64,000 nt of DNA. Source: Tepidicaulis sp002389665 (GTDB taxonomy: Bacteria; Pseudomonadota; Alphaproteobacteria; Parvibaculales; Parvibaculaceae). Both the position numbers and the translations under genes were made by a program. The notes beneath the pieces are model-generated. The model was not told the origin of the DNA and ran no database searches. It saw nothing but the letters and a program-made list of their open reading frames with translations. Shown here piece after piece: positions 26,018-34,111 of this stretch. The stretch lies in assembly GCF_965222285.1 (NCBI RefSeq), contig NZ_OZ244942.1, positions 1,364,001-1,428,000 of the forward strand, read 5' to 3'. Position 1 is the stretch's first letter. The number at the start of each line of letters is the position of its first letter.

Positions 26018-26807
26018 ATTTGCCCTGGAATTTCGCCGGGCGTTTTTCCAGAAAGGCCTTCACGCCTTCCTTGAAATCGTCCGTGCGCCCGGCAACACGC
26101 TGTTTCTGGCGCTCGAGATTGAGCTGTTCTTCGTACGTATTATCCGTGCTTTCCCAATAAAGCTCGCGGATCATGGAAAGCGAGACGGTGGGGCCTTCAG
26201 CAAGTTCGCCTGCCAGCTTCTTCGCTTCGCCGAGGAGATCGCCATCTTCATAGACCCGGTTGACGAGGCCCCAGTCGAGCGCTTTTTCGGCGGGAAGTTT
26301 TTCGGCGAGCAGCGAAAGCTCTTTCGCGCGCGCATTGCCGACAAGGCGCGGCAGAAGCCAGGTCGAACCGCCATCCGGCACAAGGCCGATGCGGCGGAAG
26401 GCCTGAAGGAAGTAAGCGGACTTAGCGCAAAGAACGAGATCGCCCATCAGCGCGAAACTCATACCGACACCGGCAGCCGGTCCGTTCACCGCCGTCAGGA
26501 ACGGCATTTCCAGATTGCGCAGGCGGCGCAGGAAGGGGTGATAGGCGGTTTCGAGACGCGAGCCTGCATCCGGCGCGCCGCCTTTATTGTCGCCGCGCCC
26601 TTGCAGGTTGGCGCCCGAGCAGAAGCCGCGCCCTTCGCCCGTCATGATCAGGCAGCGCAGGCCGTTGGCCGGGTCCTCGACCGCGTCCATGGCGTCCATC
26701 AGCCCTTCGAGCATTTCATCGGAAACCGCGTTCATGACTTCCGGATGGTTGAGCACGAGAATACCCGTCGTGCCCTCGATATCGAGCCTTACCCTGTTGA
26801 AGTCCAT
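26016..26807 (-). CDS. Enoyl-CoA hydratase/isomerase family protein (PaaG-like)
   Basis: 263 aa crotonase fold. The first oxyanion-hole segment is GFCSGANLQ and the second is NGPAAGVGMSF. The segment VPDGGSTWLLPRLVG has Asp in the region where PaaG-type isomerases carry their catalytic Asp, rather than the usual hydratase Glu. This suggests an isomerase of unsaturated acyl-CoA, but the substrate is not readable. It is followed in the same direction by a paralogue 52 bp upstream (26860-27648), so the two form a tandem pair. Confidence 0.88.
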   Translation of the reverse strand: MDFNRVRLDIEGTTGILVLNHPEVMNAVSDEMLEGLMDAMDAVEDPANGLRCLIMTGEGRGFCSGANLQGRGDNKGGAPDAGSRLETAYHPFLRRLRNLEMPFLTAVNGPAAGVGMSFALMGDLVLCAKSAYFLQAFRRIGLVPDGGSTWLLPRLVGNARAKELSLLAEKLPAEKALDWGLVNRVYEDGDLLGEAKKLAGELAEGPTVSLSMIRELYWESTDNTYEEQLNLERQKQRVAGRTDDFKEGVKAFLEKRPAKFQGK

Positions 26808-26859
26808 CTCTCTCTCCCTGTTATGTGGTGTTATCTAAATGGGGTTGGCAGGCAGCCTA

Positions 26860-27648
26860 TCACTGAAAATTCGGTTTGCGCTTTTGCAAAAAGGAGGTGA
26901 CGCCTTCAGCAAAGTTCGGGTGGTCGCCCAGCATGCCTTGCGTATCGCGCTCATAATCGAGCTGCGCGCTCAGATCGTTCGTCAGCGCCGTGTCGAGCGC
27001 GCGTTTGATTTCGCCAAAGGCGTTGGACGGCCCGCCGGCAAGTTTGGCGGCGATCTTCATCGCCTCGTCCATCAGCGCGCCGTCTTCCACACATTGCCAG
27101 ATGAGGCCCCATTCGGCCGCGCGTTCCGCTGGAAGCTTCTCGCCGAGCAGCGCCAGCCCGCGCGCCCGCGCCCGGCCGACGAGATTAGGCAGATACCAGG
27201 TGCAGCCCATATCCGGAATAAGCGCCAGCTGCGGCCCGAAGACCTGCACGAAAGAAGCGGACTTGCCCGCGATCACGATATCGGCGGAAAGGGCAAGGCC
27301 GACGCCGCCGCCCGCCGTGATACCGTTGACGGCGGCAATAACGGGTTTCGCGGAGCCTGCGATTTCCCGCACCATCGGGTTGAAGGCGACCTCCATGCCG
27401 TAAGCGACATTTTCGCCGGTGCTCGCGCCTTCCTTGCGCGGGCCGCCGCTGGCCAGATCCGCCCCGGCGCAAAAGCCGCGCCCGGCGCCGGTCATCAGAA
27501 TGGCGCCGACACTCTTGTCTTCATTCGCGGCGGCAATGGCGGCGCGGATATCCTCGATCAGCTGTGTGTTGAGACTGTTGAGCACGTCGGGGCGGTTCAG
27601 CGTCAGTTTCGCCACGCCGTCCACGACTTCATAAAGTACCGTTTCCAT
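26860..27648 (-). CDS. Enoyl-CoA hydratase/isomerase family protein (PaaG-like), tandem paralogue
   Basis: 262 aa crotonase fold with GFCAGADLAS, NGITAGGGVGLAL and IPDMGCTWYLPNLVGRARA. The same P-D-x-G-x-T-W pattern as its neighbour supports a gene duplication. It is promoter-proximal in the pair. The two probably act in fatty-acid or aromatic acyl-CoA breakdown, but no pathway partner is adjacent. Confidence 0.88.
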   Translation of the reverse strand: METVLYEVVDGVAKLTLNRPDVLNSLNTQLIEDIRAAIAAANEDKSVGAILMTGAGRGFCAGADLASGGPRKEGASTGENVAYGMEVAFNPMVREIAGSAKPVIAAVNGITAGGGVGLALSADIVIAGKSASFVQVFGPQLALIPDMGCTWYLPNLVGRARARGLALLGEKLPAERAAEWGLIWQCVEDGALMDEAMKIAAKLAGGPSNAFGEIKRALDTALTNDLSAQLDYERDTQGMLGDHPNFAEGVTSFLQKRKPNFQ

Positions 27649-27835
27649 AAGACCTTCCGCATTTTTCCCATGAGCGCCTGGCCGCGCGCAAAAGCGCCGG
27701 ACCGGCTTTATTGCCGGTCAGCATATCCATGGGAAAGGGGGCGTAAAGGCCCGGAAAAGGCCAGCTTGAAAAAGCGTGGGAAACGCAGCGTCAAGCGCTG
27801 CGTCTTTCAGGCATCCGTTTGCTGTATTGAGGCGC

Positions 27836-28897
27836 TTAGCCTGCGGCGGCTTCCGGCTCGGGCAGCGCGGTCTCCGCGATCACGCGGTTGCGCCCACCGT
27901 CTTTGGCCGCATAAAGGCAGCTATCGGCCCGCTCGATGAGCTCGCCCAGCGGTTCGCCGAAGCGGAATTCCGCGGCACCGATAGACATAGTAATGCGGCC
28001 GAGCTGTTCGCCCGTCGAGCGTTTGACGAGCTCGCGCGACTGCACCATCTCGCGGATGGAGTTGGCCAGGGTCTGCGCATCGCGCAGCGCCGTCTTGGGA
28101 AGAATGACGGCAAATTCCTCGCCGCCGTAACGGGCCGCCGTGTCACGGCCTTTCACGTTAGCCATCATGCAGCCGGCAACGAGCTTGAGCACCTGGTCGC
28201 CCGTCTGATGGCCGTAGGTGTCGTTGAAGCGTTTGAAATGGTCGATATCGCCCAGCAGCAAGCAGAAGCTGGTGCCGGTTTCCATCGCCTCGCGCGAGGC
28301 TTTATGCAGTTCTTCGTCGAAGGCCTTGCGGTTCGCGATCCCGGTCAGCGGATCGGTGAAGGCTTCGTTGCGCGCGCTTTCAAGGCGCTTGCGCAATTCG
28401 CTGATTTCTTCCTGGGAGGCCTGCAGCTCGCCTTCCAGTTCGCGCGAGCGCGATTCCATCTGGCGGGAGGCGGAGACGATCGTCTCGATCACGATGGCGA
28501 GATCTTCCGGCTTGGTATTGGCCGACAGGTTGCGGCTGACGCCCTGCATGCTGTCGCCGAAGCGGCTGGTATCGTTCGTCGCCGTCTCGATCAGTTTCGA
28601 AACGCGTTCCATTTCGTTCTGCAGCTGGGCGCTGGTATCGTTCGTCGTATCGGCAAGAGATTCAGGGTTATGCAGAAACTGCGCGCCGATCTCCTCAAGC
28701 AATGCATCGTCGCAAGGCGCGCCGTCTTTCATCGCAAGGGCCAGCGCTTCGCTCAGCGCGGGATTGACCCCGGACATATGCGCATAGGCTATTTCATAGT
28801 GGCGAGGGGTCGGCGTGATCTTGTGCTGACGCAAAAAATCGAAGGCTTGCGCGCCATATTCCTCGACCCGTTGACGCTCGTCCTGGTGCTTCTGCAC
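27836..28897 (-). CDS. GGDEF-domain diguanylate cyclase
   Basis: 353 aa, no transmembrane segment. The N-terminal region (1-130) is helical and unrecognised. A coiled coil (about 140-178) leads to the GGDEF domain starting at DPLTGIANRKAFD. The active-site motif is GGEEF at 258-262, so it should make cyclic-di-GMP from GTP. At the usual inhibitory I-site position (RxxD) it has K-G-R-D at 249-252, so product inhibition may be weakened. It is divergent from the aldehyde dehydrogenase gene. Confidence 0.92.
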   Translation of the reverse strand: MQKHQDERQRVEEYGAQAFDFLRQHKITPTPRHYEIAYAHMSGVNPALSEALALAMKDGAPCDDALLEEIGAQFLHNPESLADTTNDTSAQLQNEMERVSKLIETATNDTSRFGDSMQGVSRNLSANTKPEDLAIVIETIVSASRQMESRSRELEGELQASQEEISELRKRLESARNEAFTDPLTGIANRKAFDEELHKASREAMETGTSFCLLLGDIDHFKRFNDTYGHQTGDQVLKLVAGCMMANVKGRDTAARYGGEEFAVILPKTALRDAQTLANSIREMVQSRELVKRSTGEQLGRITMSIGAAEFRFGEPLGELIERADSCLYAAKDGGRNRVIAETALPEPEAAAG

Positions 28898-29223
28898 GGC
28901 TCTTTCCCCACCCAGCGAAAATGTGTGCCCAGCAATGGCCTGTGCCGGAGCAGCGGCGATTGCCCATAAAAGCTATCCAAAGACCGTTACAGCTCCGTTA
29001 AGTCCCCCGGAATCAGCCCGGAACGGGGAGGGATTGAGGGGAGAGAAACGGCCCGATTTACCGCCGCGTTCCCCGCCGGATTGCCGAAAAACTGGCGTAA
29101 ACTGCCGTAATTGTTATAGTTCGCCGGTGGGACTTGCTTAATTCTTAAACAATCCTTTCGGACCCGCGCCTCCAAGAGAGAGAAAAAAGCGGGAGAGGGA
29201 AAAAGCAGCAGCGGAGGAATTTC
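28898..29223. promoter_or_regulatory. Divergent control region between GGDEF and aldehyde dehydrogenase genes
   Basis: No gene seen. CTGGCGTAA (29092-29100) and CTGCCGTAA (29102-29110) form a tandem repeat with 10-bp period, ending 4 bp before TATAGT (29115-29120), a good -10. The repeats occupy the -35 position, as response-regulator activator sites do. A partial CtrA-like site, TTAC-N7-TTAA, is at 28987-29001. GGAGG precedes the dehydrogenase ATG. Confidence 0.45.
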
Positions 29224-30687
29224 ATGAGCGTTGCCGAATCAAATCTGCCGGAAGGCGATAGCGCGTCCATTTCCGCCTCGATCCGCCAGATCGTGGACCG
29301 CCAAAAGGCGGCGCATCTGGCCGAAGGCGCCCCCAGCGTCAAGCGCCGGAAGGATTGGCTCGACCGGTCCATCGCGCTGCTTGTCGATAACCAGAAAGAA
29401 ATCGTTGAAGCGCTCGCCGCCGATTTCGGCCATCGCAGCCATGAGCAAACGCTGCTCACGGATGTCATGGGCTCCATCGGGCCGCTGAAACACGCCAAGG
29501 CGCATATGGAACAGTGGATGAAGCCGGAAAAGCGCAAGGTGCAGTTCCCGCTCGGTCTCTTCGGCGCAAAGGCGCGGGTGGAATATCAGCCGCTCGGCGT
29601 GATCGGCGTGATTTCGCCGTGGAACTTCCCGGTGAACCTGACGATGGCACCGCTTGCCGGCATCTTCGCGGCAGGCAACCGCGCCGTGATCAAGCCGTCG
29701 GAATTCACCCCGGCCACGTCCGAGCTGATGAGCCGGATGTTCCGCGAAGCTTATGACGAGACCGAAGTCGCGGTCGTCACGGGCGGCCCGGCGGTCGGTG
29801 AAGCATTCTCGCGCCAGCCCTTCGATCACCTGATCTTTACCGGCGCCACCTCCATCGCCTATCACGTTATGCGCGCGGCGGCGGAAAACCTCGTGCCGGT
29901 GACGCTGGAGCTGGGCGGCAAATCGCCGGTCATTATTTCCGACAAGGCGCCGATGGAAGACGCCGCGGCCAAGGTCATGGCCGGCAAGATGATGAATGCA
30001 GGCCAGATCTGCCTTGCACCCGACTATGTGCTGGTGCCGGAAAACAAGGTCGAGCAGTTCATCACCCAGGCGACTTCCGCCGTTACGAAAATGTATCCGA
30101 CGCTGAAGGACAATCCGGATTACACGTCGGTGATCAACCAGCGCCACTATGACCGCATCACCTCTTATCTCGATGATGCGAAAACGAAGGGCGCGCGGAT
30201 CGTCGAGATCAATCCGGCCAATGAAGATTTTACCCAGCAGCCTTACAACAAGATCCCGCCGACGCTGGTCATCAATCCGACCGACGATATGAAGATCATG
30301 CAGGAAGAGATCTTCGGCCCGCTGCTGCCGGTGAAAGGCTACAAGAAGGTCGATGAGGCGATCGATTACATCAACGCCCATCCCCGTCCGCTCGGGCTTT
30401 ATCACTTCAGCCCGGACGAGAACGAGCACAAGAGTGTGCTGGAACGCACGACCTCGGGCGGCGTAACGCTGAACGACGTGATCATGCATGTGGCTCAGGA
30501 AGACCTGCCCTTCGGCGGCGTCGGTCCGGCGGGCATGGGCTCTTATCACGGGGTCGATGGTTTCCGCACTTTCAGCCATGCCAAGGCGGTTTACACGCAG
30601 GCGAAAGCCAAATTCATCGTCGAGATGATGCGCCCGCCCTATACGGAAAAAACGCGCAAGTTCCTGGCAAGCCAGATCAAGCGCTAA
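29224..30687 (+). CDS. Aldehyde dehydrogenase (coniferyl-aldehyde dehydrogenase type)
   Basis: 487 aa NAD(P)-dependent dehydrogenase. The catalytic Cys is in NAGQICLAPDYVLV, the general-base Glu in LELGGKSP, and the cofactor motif is FTGATSIAYH. The C-x-A-P-D-Y-V pattern after the Cys is characteristic of the CalB/fatty-aldehyde branch, which oxidises aromatic or long-chain aldehydes. The actual substrate is unknown. It is a single-gene unit ending in a strong terminator. Confidence 0.92.
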   Translation: MSVAESNLPEGDSASISASIRQIVDRQKAAHLAEGAPSVKRRKDWLDRSIALLVDNQKEIVEALAADFGHRSHEQTLLTDVMGSIGPLKHAKAHMEQWMKPEKRKVQFPLGLFGAKARVEYQPLGVIGVISPWNFPVNLTMAPLAGIFAAGNRAVIKPSEFTPATSELMSRMFREAYDETEVAVVTGGPAVGEAFSRQPFDHLIFTGATSIAYHVMRAAAENLVPVTLELGGKSPVIISDKAPMEDAAAKVMAGKMMNAGQICLAPDYVLVPENKVEQFITQATSAVTKMYPTLKDNPDYTSVINQRHYDRITSYLDDAKTKGARIVEINPANEDFTQQPYNKIPPTLVINPTDDMKIMQEEIFGPLLPVKGYKKVDEAIDYINAHPRPLGLYHFSPDENEHKSVLERTTSGGVTLNDVIMHVAQEDLPFGGVGPAGMGSYHGVDGFRTFSHAKAVYTQAKAKFIVEMMRPPYTEKTRKFLASQIKR

Positions 30688-30704
30688 ACTGTTTCGGTGG
30701 AAAG

Positions 30705-30735
30705 AAAAAGGGCGGCCCTTGAGGCCGCCCTTTTG
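30705..30735. terminator. Bidirectional intrinsic terminator
   Basis: AAAAAGGGCGGCCCTTGAGG followed by CCGCCCTTTTG, between the convergent dehydrogenase and DUF1329 genes. Confidence 0.9.
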
Positions 30736-30774
30736 TTTGCCGGAAATGTCAGGGGAGTACCCGGCAGTGAAAGC

Positions 30775-32172
30775 CTATCTGATGCCGAGACGGCGGATGG
30801 CCGAGGGCGTATAGCGGTTTTCATCCAGCTCATTGGCGAAGAAGTTGATCGCCGGTTCTTCGTTAATGAGGCCGCCCGCGAGATAGCGTCCATTGGTCAG
30901 GTCGTAATAGGTGGCGGCAATGCCGGCGCAAAGCGGCACTTCGTAAGCGGTGATGGGGAAGTGCTCCTGCACGCGCCAAAGCTGCCCGCGTGTGTCGTAA
31001 AGTTCGGCGGCGACGATATTCCAGGTATCTTCCTGCAGGTAAAAGCGGCGGCGCTGATAGACGTGGCGCGTGCCGTCTTTCAGATTGGCCTCGATCACCC
31101 AGACCCGGTGCAGTTCGTAGCGCGAATGTTCCTGGTTGATGTGGCGCTGATTGAGAATGTCTTCGTATTTCAGCTTGTCCGACCCCAGATCGTAATTGTT
31201 GTAGGGCACATAGGCTTCCTGCTTGCCGATCACCGTCCAGTTATAGCGGTCGGGCGAGCCGTTATAGCCGCCGAAACTGTCCACAGTCGTCATCCCGTCC
31301 GAGTTCGTGCCCGGATTGTCATAGGCAATGTCGGGCGCACGGCGCACCCGGCGCGTGCCGGGGCTGTATTGCCAGGCAAGGCGGCCCTGCTTGGCCATGT
31401 TGATCGTTTCATGCACGAGCGTCACATTGCCCGCGCGCCGGGCAGGGGCGACTGTGTGCGCGATATATTTCGCCCAGATATTGTCGAGCTCTTCGGCGGA
31501 TTTTTTGCTCGGATCGTTCCAGGCGACAATGGCCTCGTCCTGCACCGTATAGATCGTGTAATCCCCGCCCTGGGTCGGAATGGCGGCCGCAAACTGGCGC
31601 GTTGCCTTGTGGTTGATGAACCCGAGCATATGGTTCCAGATAATCTCGAGCGCATTGTTGGGAATGGGGAAGGGTTTGCCCATGATCGCCTGGCTGACGC
31701 CGTTCCCGCCTTCCGCTAGCAGCCCCACCTTGGCGTTGCGCCGGTTGGCCTGATAGACGTGCTCGGGCAGCGCGCAGGTGCGGTGCGTCGGGAAGACCTT
31801 CATGAAATAGGTATCGCCGTAATCTTTAAGCAGCGCCTTATGCGTGCCCGTCAGCTTGTCCGCATATTGATCCATGTTCTCGCGGGTGATGCGGAAGAGT
31901 TCCTTTTCATCACCGAAAGGATTGAGGTGATGCATCCCCACTTCATAGCCAAGGCCCGCAGGCGGCGTGGTCAGCCCGCCGGTCCAAGCGGGGATGCTGC
32001 CATCCGCATTGCCGGCCTTTTCCGAGCCCATGGGCGTTAGATCCTGGCCGAGCCTGGCGGCAACCGGGTCGGGCACTTCGGCAAGCGCTGCAGAAGTGCC
32101 GAGAGCGAAGCCGGCGCATAAGGCGCCGGCGCTGAGCAGGCTTTTCCAGCCTGTCCGTGTTGATAAGCGCAC
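30775..32172 (-). CDS. DUF1329 exported protein
   Basis: 465 aa. A Sec signal peptide (about 1-31, cut after SAALA) precedes a DUF1329 domain, a family with an outer-membrane-lipoprotein-carrier-like beta fold. Conserved segments include PAWTGGL, MLGFINHKATRQF and RRFYLQEDTWNIVAAELYD. These proteins are often next to DUF1302, BCCT or TetR genes in hydrocarbon or steroid metabolism; none is adjacent here. It starts at GTG 32172 with GGAGGAG 6 bp upstream. A 21-bp palindrome lies 18 bp upstream of the start. Confidence 0.88.
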   Translation of the reverse strand: MRLSTRTGWKSLLSAGALCAGFALGTSAALAEVPDPVAARLGQDLTPMGSEKAGNADGSIPAWTGGLTTPPAGLGYEVGMHHLNPFGDEKELFRITRENMDQYADKLTGTHKALLKDYGDTYFMKVFPTHRTCALPEHVYQANRRNAKVGLLAEGGNGVSQAIMGKPFPIPNNALEIIWNHMLGFINHKATRQFAAAIPTQGGDYTIYTVQDEAIVAWNDPSKKSAEELDNIWAKYIAHTVAPARRAGNVTLVHETINMAKQGRLAWQYSPGTRRVRRAPDIAYDNPGTNSDGMTTVDSFGGYNGSPDRYNWTVIGKQEAYVPYNNYDLGSDKLKYEDILNQRHINQEHSRYELHRVWVIEANLKDGTRHVYQRRRFYLQEDTWNIVAAELYDTRGQLWRVQEHFPITAYEVPLCAGIAATYYDLTNGRYLAGGLINEEPAINFFANELDENRYTPSAIRRLGIR

Positions 32173-32189
32173 GATGAACTCCTCCCTAT

Positions 32190-32210
32190 ATAGTAAGGAT
32201 ACTTTACTAT
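32190..32210. promoter_or_regulatory. 21-bp palindromic operator candidate
   Basis: Arms ATAGTAA and TTACTAT around seven bases (GGATACT), directly upstream of the DUF1329 ribosome site. It is the only AT-rich perfect dyad of this size near the gene, and looks like a TetR/GntR-type repressor site overlapping the promoter. The cognate regulator is not in the window. Confidence 0.55.
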
Positions 32211-32282
32211 GAGACGGCTAGAATGACCACTCCATTCCGCGACGCGGCTGGCTCGTGCCGCAGCAAGAAACGCCCAAAACGC

Positions 32283-32310
32283 AAAAAGGCGCCCGGATGA
32301 GCGCCTTTTT
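32283..32310. terminator. Intrinsic terminator after DEAD-box helicase
   Basis: AAAAAGGCGC then an 8-base loop then GCGCCTTTTTC; works in both directions. It lies 27 bp past the helicase stop. Confidence 0.88.
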
Positions 32311-32337
32311 CTGAACTTTAAGAGGAAGCTGCCCCCG

Positions 32338-33876
32338 TTAAGCGTTGACCGCTTTGCGTACCGGGCGAAGCAGGAAGGCCGGCGTGTGATCGCCAAGACC
32401 GACTTCCTTGTTGCCGCCGCCGGACTGCTTGCCGGAGGGTTTATCGCCGCCGCGTCCGCCGCGCCGCCCGCGGGACTTCTCACCGCTAGCTTTTTTTGGC
32501 GCATCCTGAGCAGCCTCGGGAGCGGCTTCCGGGGCCGCTTCTTCAGCAGCCGGAGCGCTGTCTTCTTTTGCCGCCTGCCGGGGCTTGCGGGTCCGGGTTT
32601 TCTTTTCCGGCTTGGCTTCGCCGGTATCTGCATCCTGGCCTGCGTCCTTCGCGGCGGCTTTTTCCTTGGCAGGTTTTGCCGGGGCCTTCTTGGTGCCGCG
32701 TCCGCGTCCGCCGCGGCGCTTGCCGCCTTCCTGCAGAAGCGTTTCTACGTCTTCCGGCTCGAACTGGCCGTCCCGCTCGATCTCGCTCTGGATCAGGCTT
32801 TCGATGGCCGCCACATATTTCTGTTCTTCCGGCGTTGCCAGCGTGAAGGCCTGGCCGCTGCGTCCGGCGCGGCCCGTGCGCCCGATCCGGTGCACATAGT
32901 CTTCGGCATGGGTCGGCACGTCGAAGTTGAAGACGTGGCTGACATCGGGAATGTCGAGACCGCGTGCCGCAACGTCGCTGGCGATGAGATAGGTCAACTC
33001 GCCATTGCGGAACTTATCCAGCGTCTGCATGCGCACATGCTGGTCAAGGTCGCCGTGCAGCGAACCTGCCGCATAGCCGTGCTTCTTCATCGAACGGTCG
33101 AGTACCGCCACGTCGCGCTTGCGGTTGCAGAAGATGATGGCGTTCTTGATCGGGTCCTGCTTGTCGATGATCTGGCGCAGCGTCTCGCGCTTATCGTCCT
33201 TGGATGTATAGACGAGGCGCTGCGTGATCGCGGCCGCCGTCGAGGACGTGCGCGCCACTTCGATCTTGACCGGATTATGCAGGAACGTATCCGTCAGGCG
33301 CTGGATTTCCGGCGGCATGGTGGCCGAGAAGAAAAGCGTCTGGCGTGTGAAGGGCAGGAGTTTGCAGATCCGCTCAAGATCGGGAATGAAACCCATATCC
33401 ATCATGCGGTCGGCTTCGTCCACCACGAAAATCTGCACACCGTTCAGCAGCACTTTGCCGCGCTCGAAATGGTCGAGCAGGCGGCCCGGCGTTGCGATCA
33501 GCACGTCGACGCCGCGGTCCAGTTTCTTTTCTTGTTCGGCGAAGGAAACCCCGCCGATCAAAAGCGCCATGGAAAGCTTGTGATACTTGCCATAGGTCTC
33601 GAAGTTTTCCGCGACCTGGGCGGCAAGTTCGCGCGTCGGCTCGAGAATAAGCGAGCGGGGCATACGTGCCCGCGCCCGGCCGCGCGAAAGAATGTCGATC
33701 ATGGGAAGCGTGAAAGAGGCGGTCTTGCCCGTCCCCGTCTGGGCGATGCCCAGAATGTCCCGCGCCTGCAAAGCCTTCGGGATGGCTTCGGCCTGAATTG
33801 GCGTAGGTGTTTCGTACCCCGCCTCGGTAACTGCCTGTAGGACTTTAGGGCCTAGCCCTAGTTCATCAAACTTCAT
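32338..33876 (-). CDS. DEAD-box ATP-dependent RNA helicase (RhlE-like)
   Basis: 512 aa from the ATG at 33876 (MKFDELGLGPKVLQ). It unwinds RNA duplexes in ribosome assembly or mRNA decay. Motifs in order: AQTGTGKTASF, PTRELA, TPGRLLDH, DEADRMMDMGF, SAT, RGLDIPDV and HRIGRTGRAG. After about residue 375 the tail is low-complexity, rich in Lys, Ala, Arg and Gly (GGKRRGGRGRGTKKAPAKPA), as in many RhlE proteins, and likely binds RNA. The family is clear; the exact paralogue (RhlE, DeaD) is less so. Confidence 0.93.
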   Translation of the reverse strand: MKFDELGLGPKVLQAVTEAGYETPTPIQAEAIPKALQARDILGIAQTGTGKTASFTLPMIDILSRGRARARMPRSLILEPTRELAAQVAENFETYGKYHKLSMALLIGGVSFAEQEKKLDRGVDVLIATPGRLLDHFERGKVLLNGVQIFVVDEADRMMDMGFIPDLERICKLLPFTRQTLFFSATMPPEIQRLTDTFLHNPVKIEVARTSSTAAAITQRLVYTSKDDKRETLRQIIDKQDPIKNAIIFCNRKRDVAVLDRSMKKHGYAAGSLHGDLDQHVRMQTLDKFRNGELTYLIASDVAARGLDIPDVSHVFNFDVPTHAEDYVHRIGRTGRAGRSGQAFTLATPEEQKYVAAIESLIQSEIERDGQFEPEDVETLLQEGGKRRGGRGRGTKKAPAKPAKEKAAAKDAGQDADTGEAKPEKKTRTRKPRQAAKEDSAPAAEEAAPEAAPEAAQDAPKKASGEKSRGRRGGRGGDKPSGKQSGGGNKEVGLGDHTPAFLLRPVRKAVNA

Positions 33877-34081
33877 GCACGCTTGGTTTTGTTTCCGCTT
33901 CACCGGCCGGAAAATCCGGATTTTACCGGGTGAGCTGCCGTCGGCCAAAAAGGGACGGCTCGTGGATTTGCCGCGACCATAGAAGATATCGACAACTTGT
34001 CAACAGCGCCCACAGGGCCGGTTTAGCTATGTTGCCCGCTGTGGCCAATTAGGCCCACTGCCGATTTTCTGTGCCCGGAAA

Positions 34082-34106
34082 ACCCGCGCCGGGAGTTGGC
34101 GCGGGT
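34082..34106 (-). terminator. Intrinsic terminator after parE
   Basis: On the minus strand, ACCCGCGCC, a 7-base loop, then GGCGCGGGTTTTC, 6 bp past the parE stop. Confidence 0.8.
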
Positions 34107-34111
34107 CCGCC

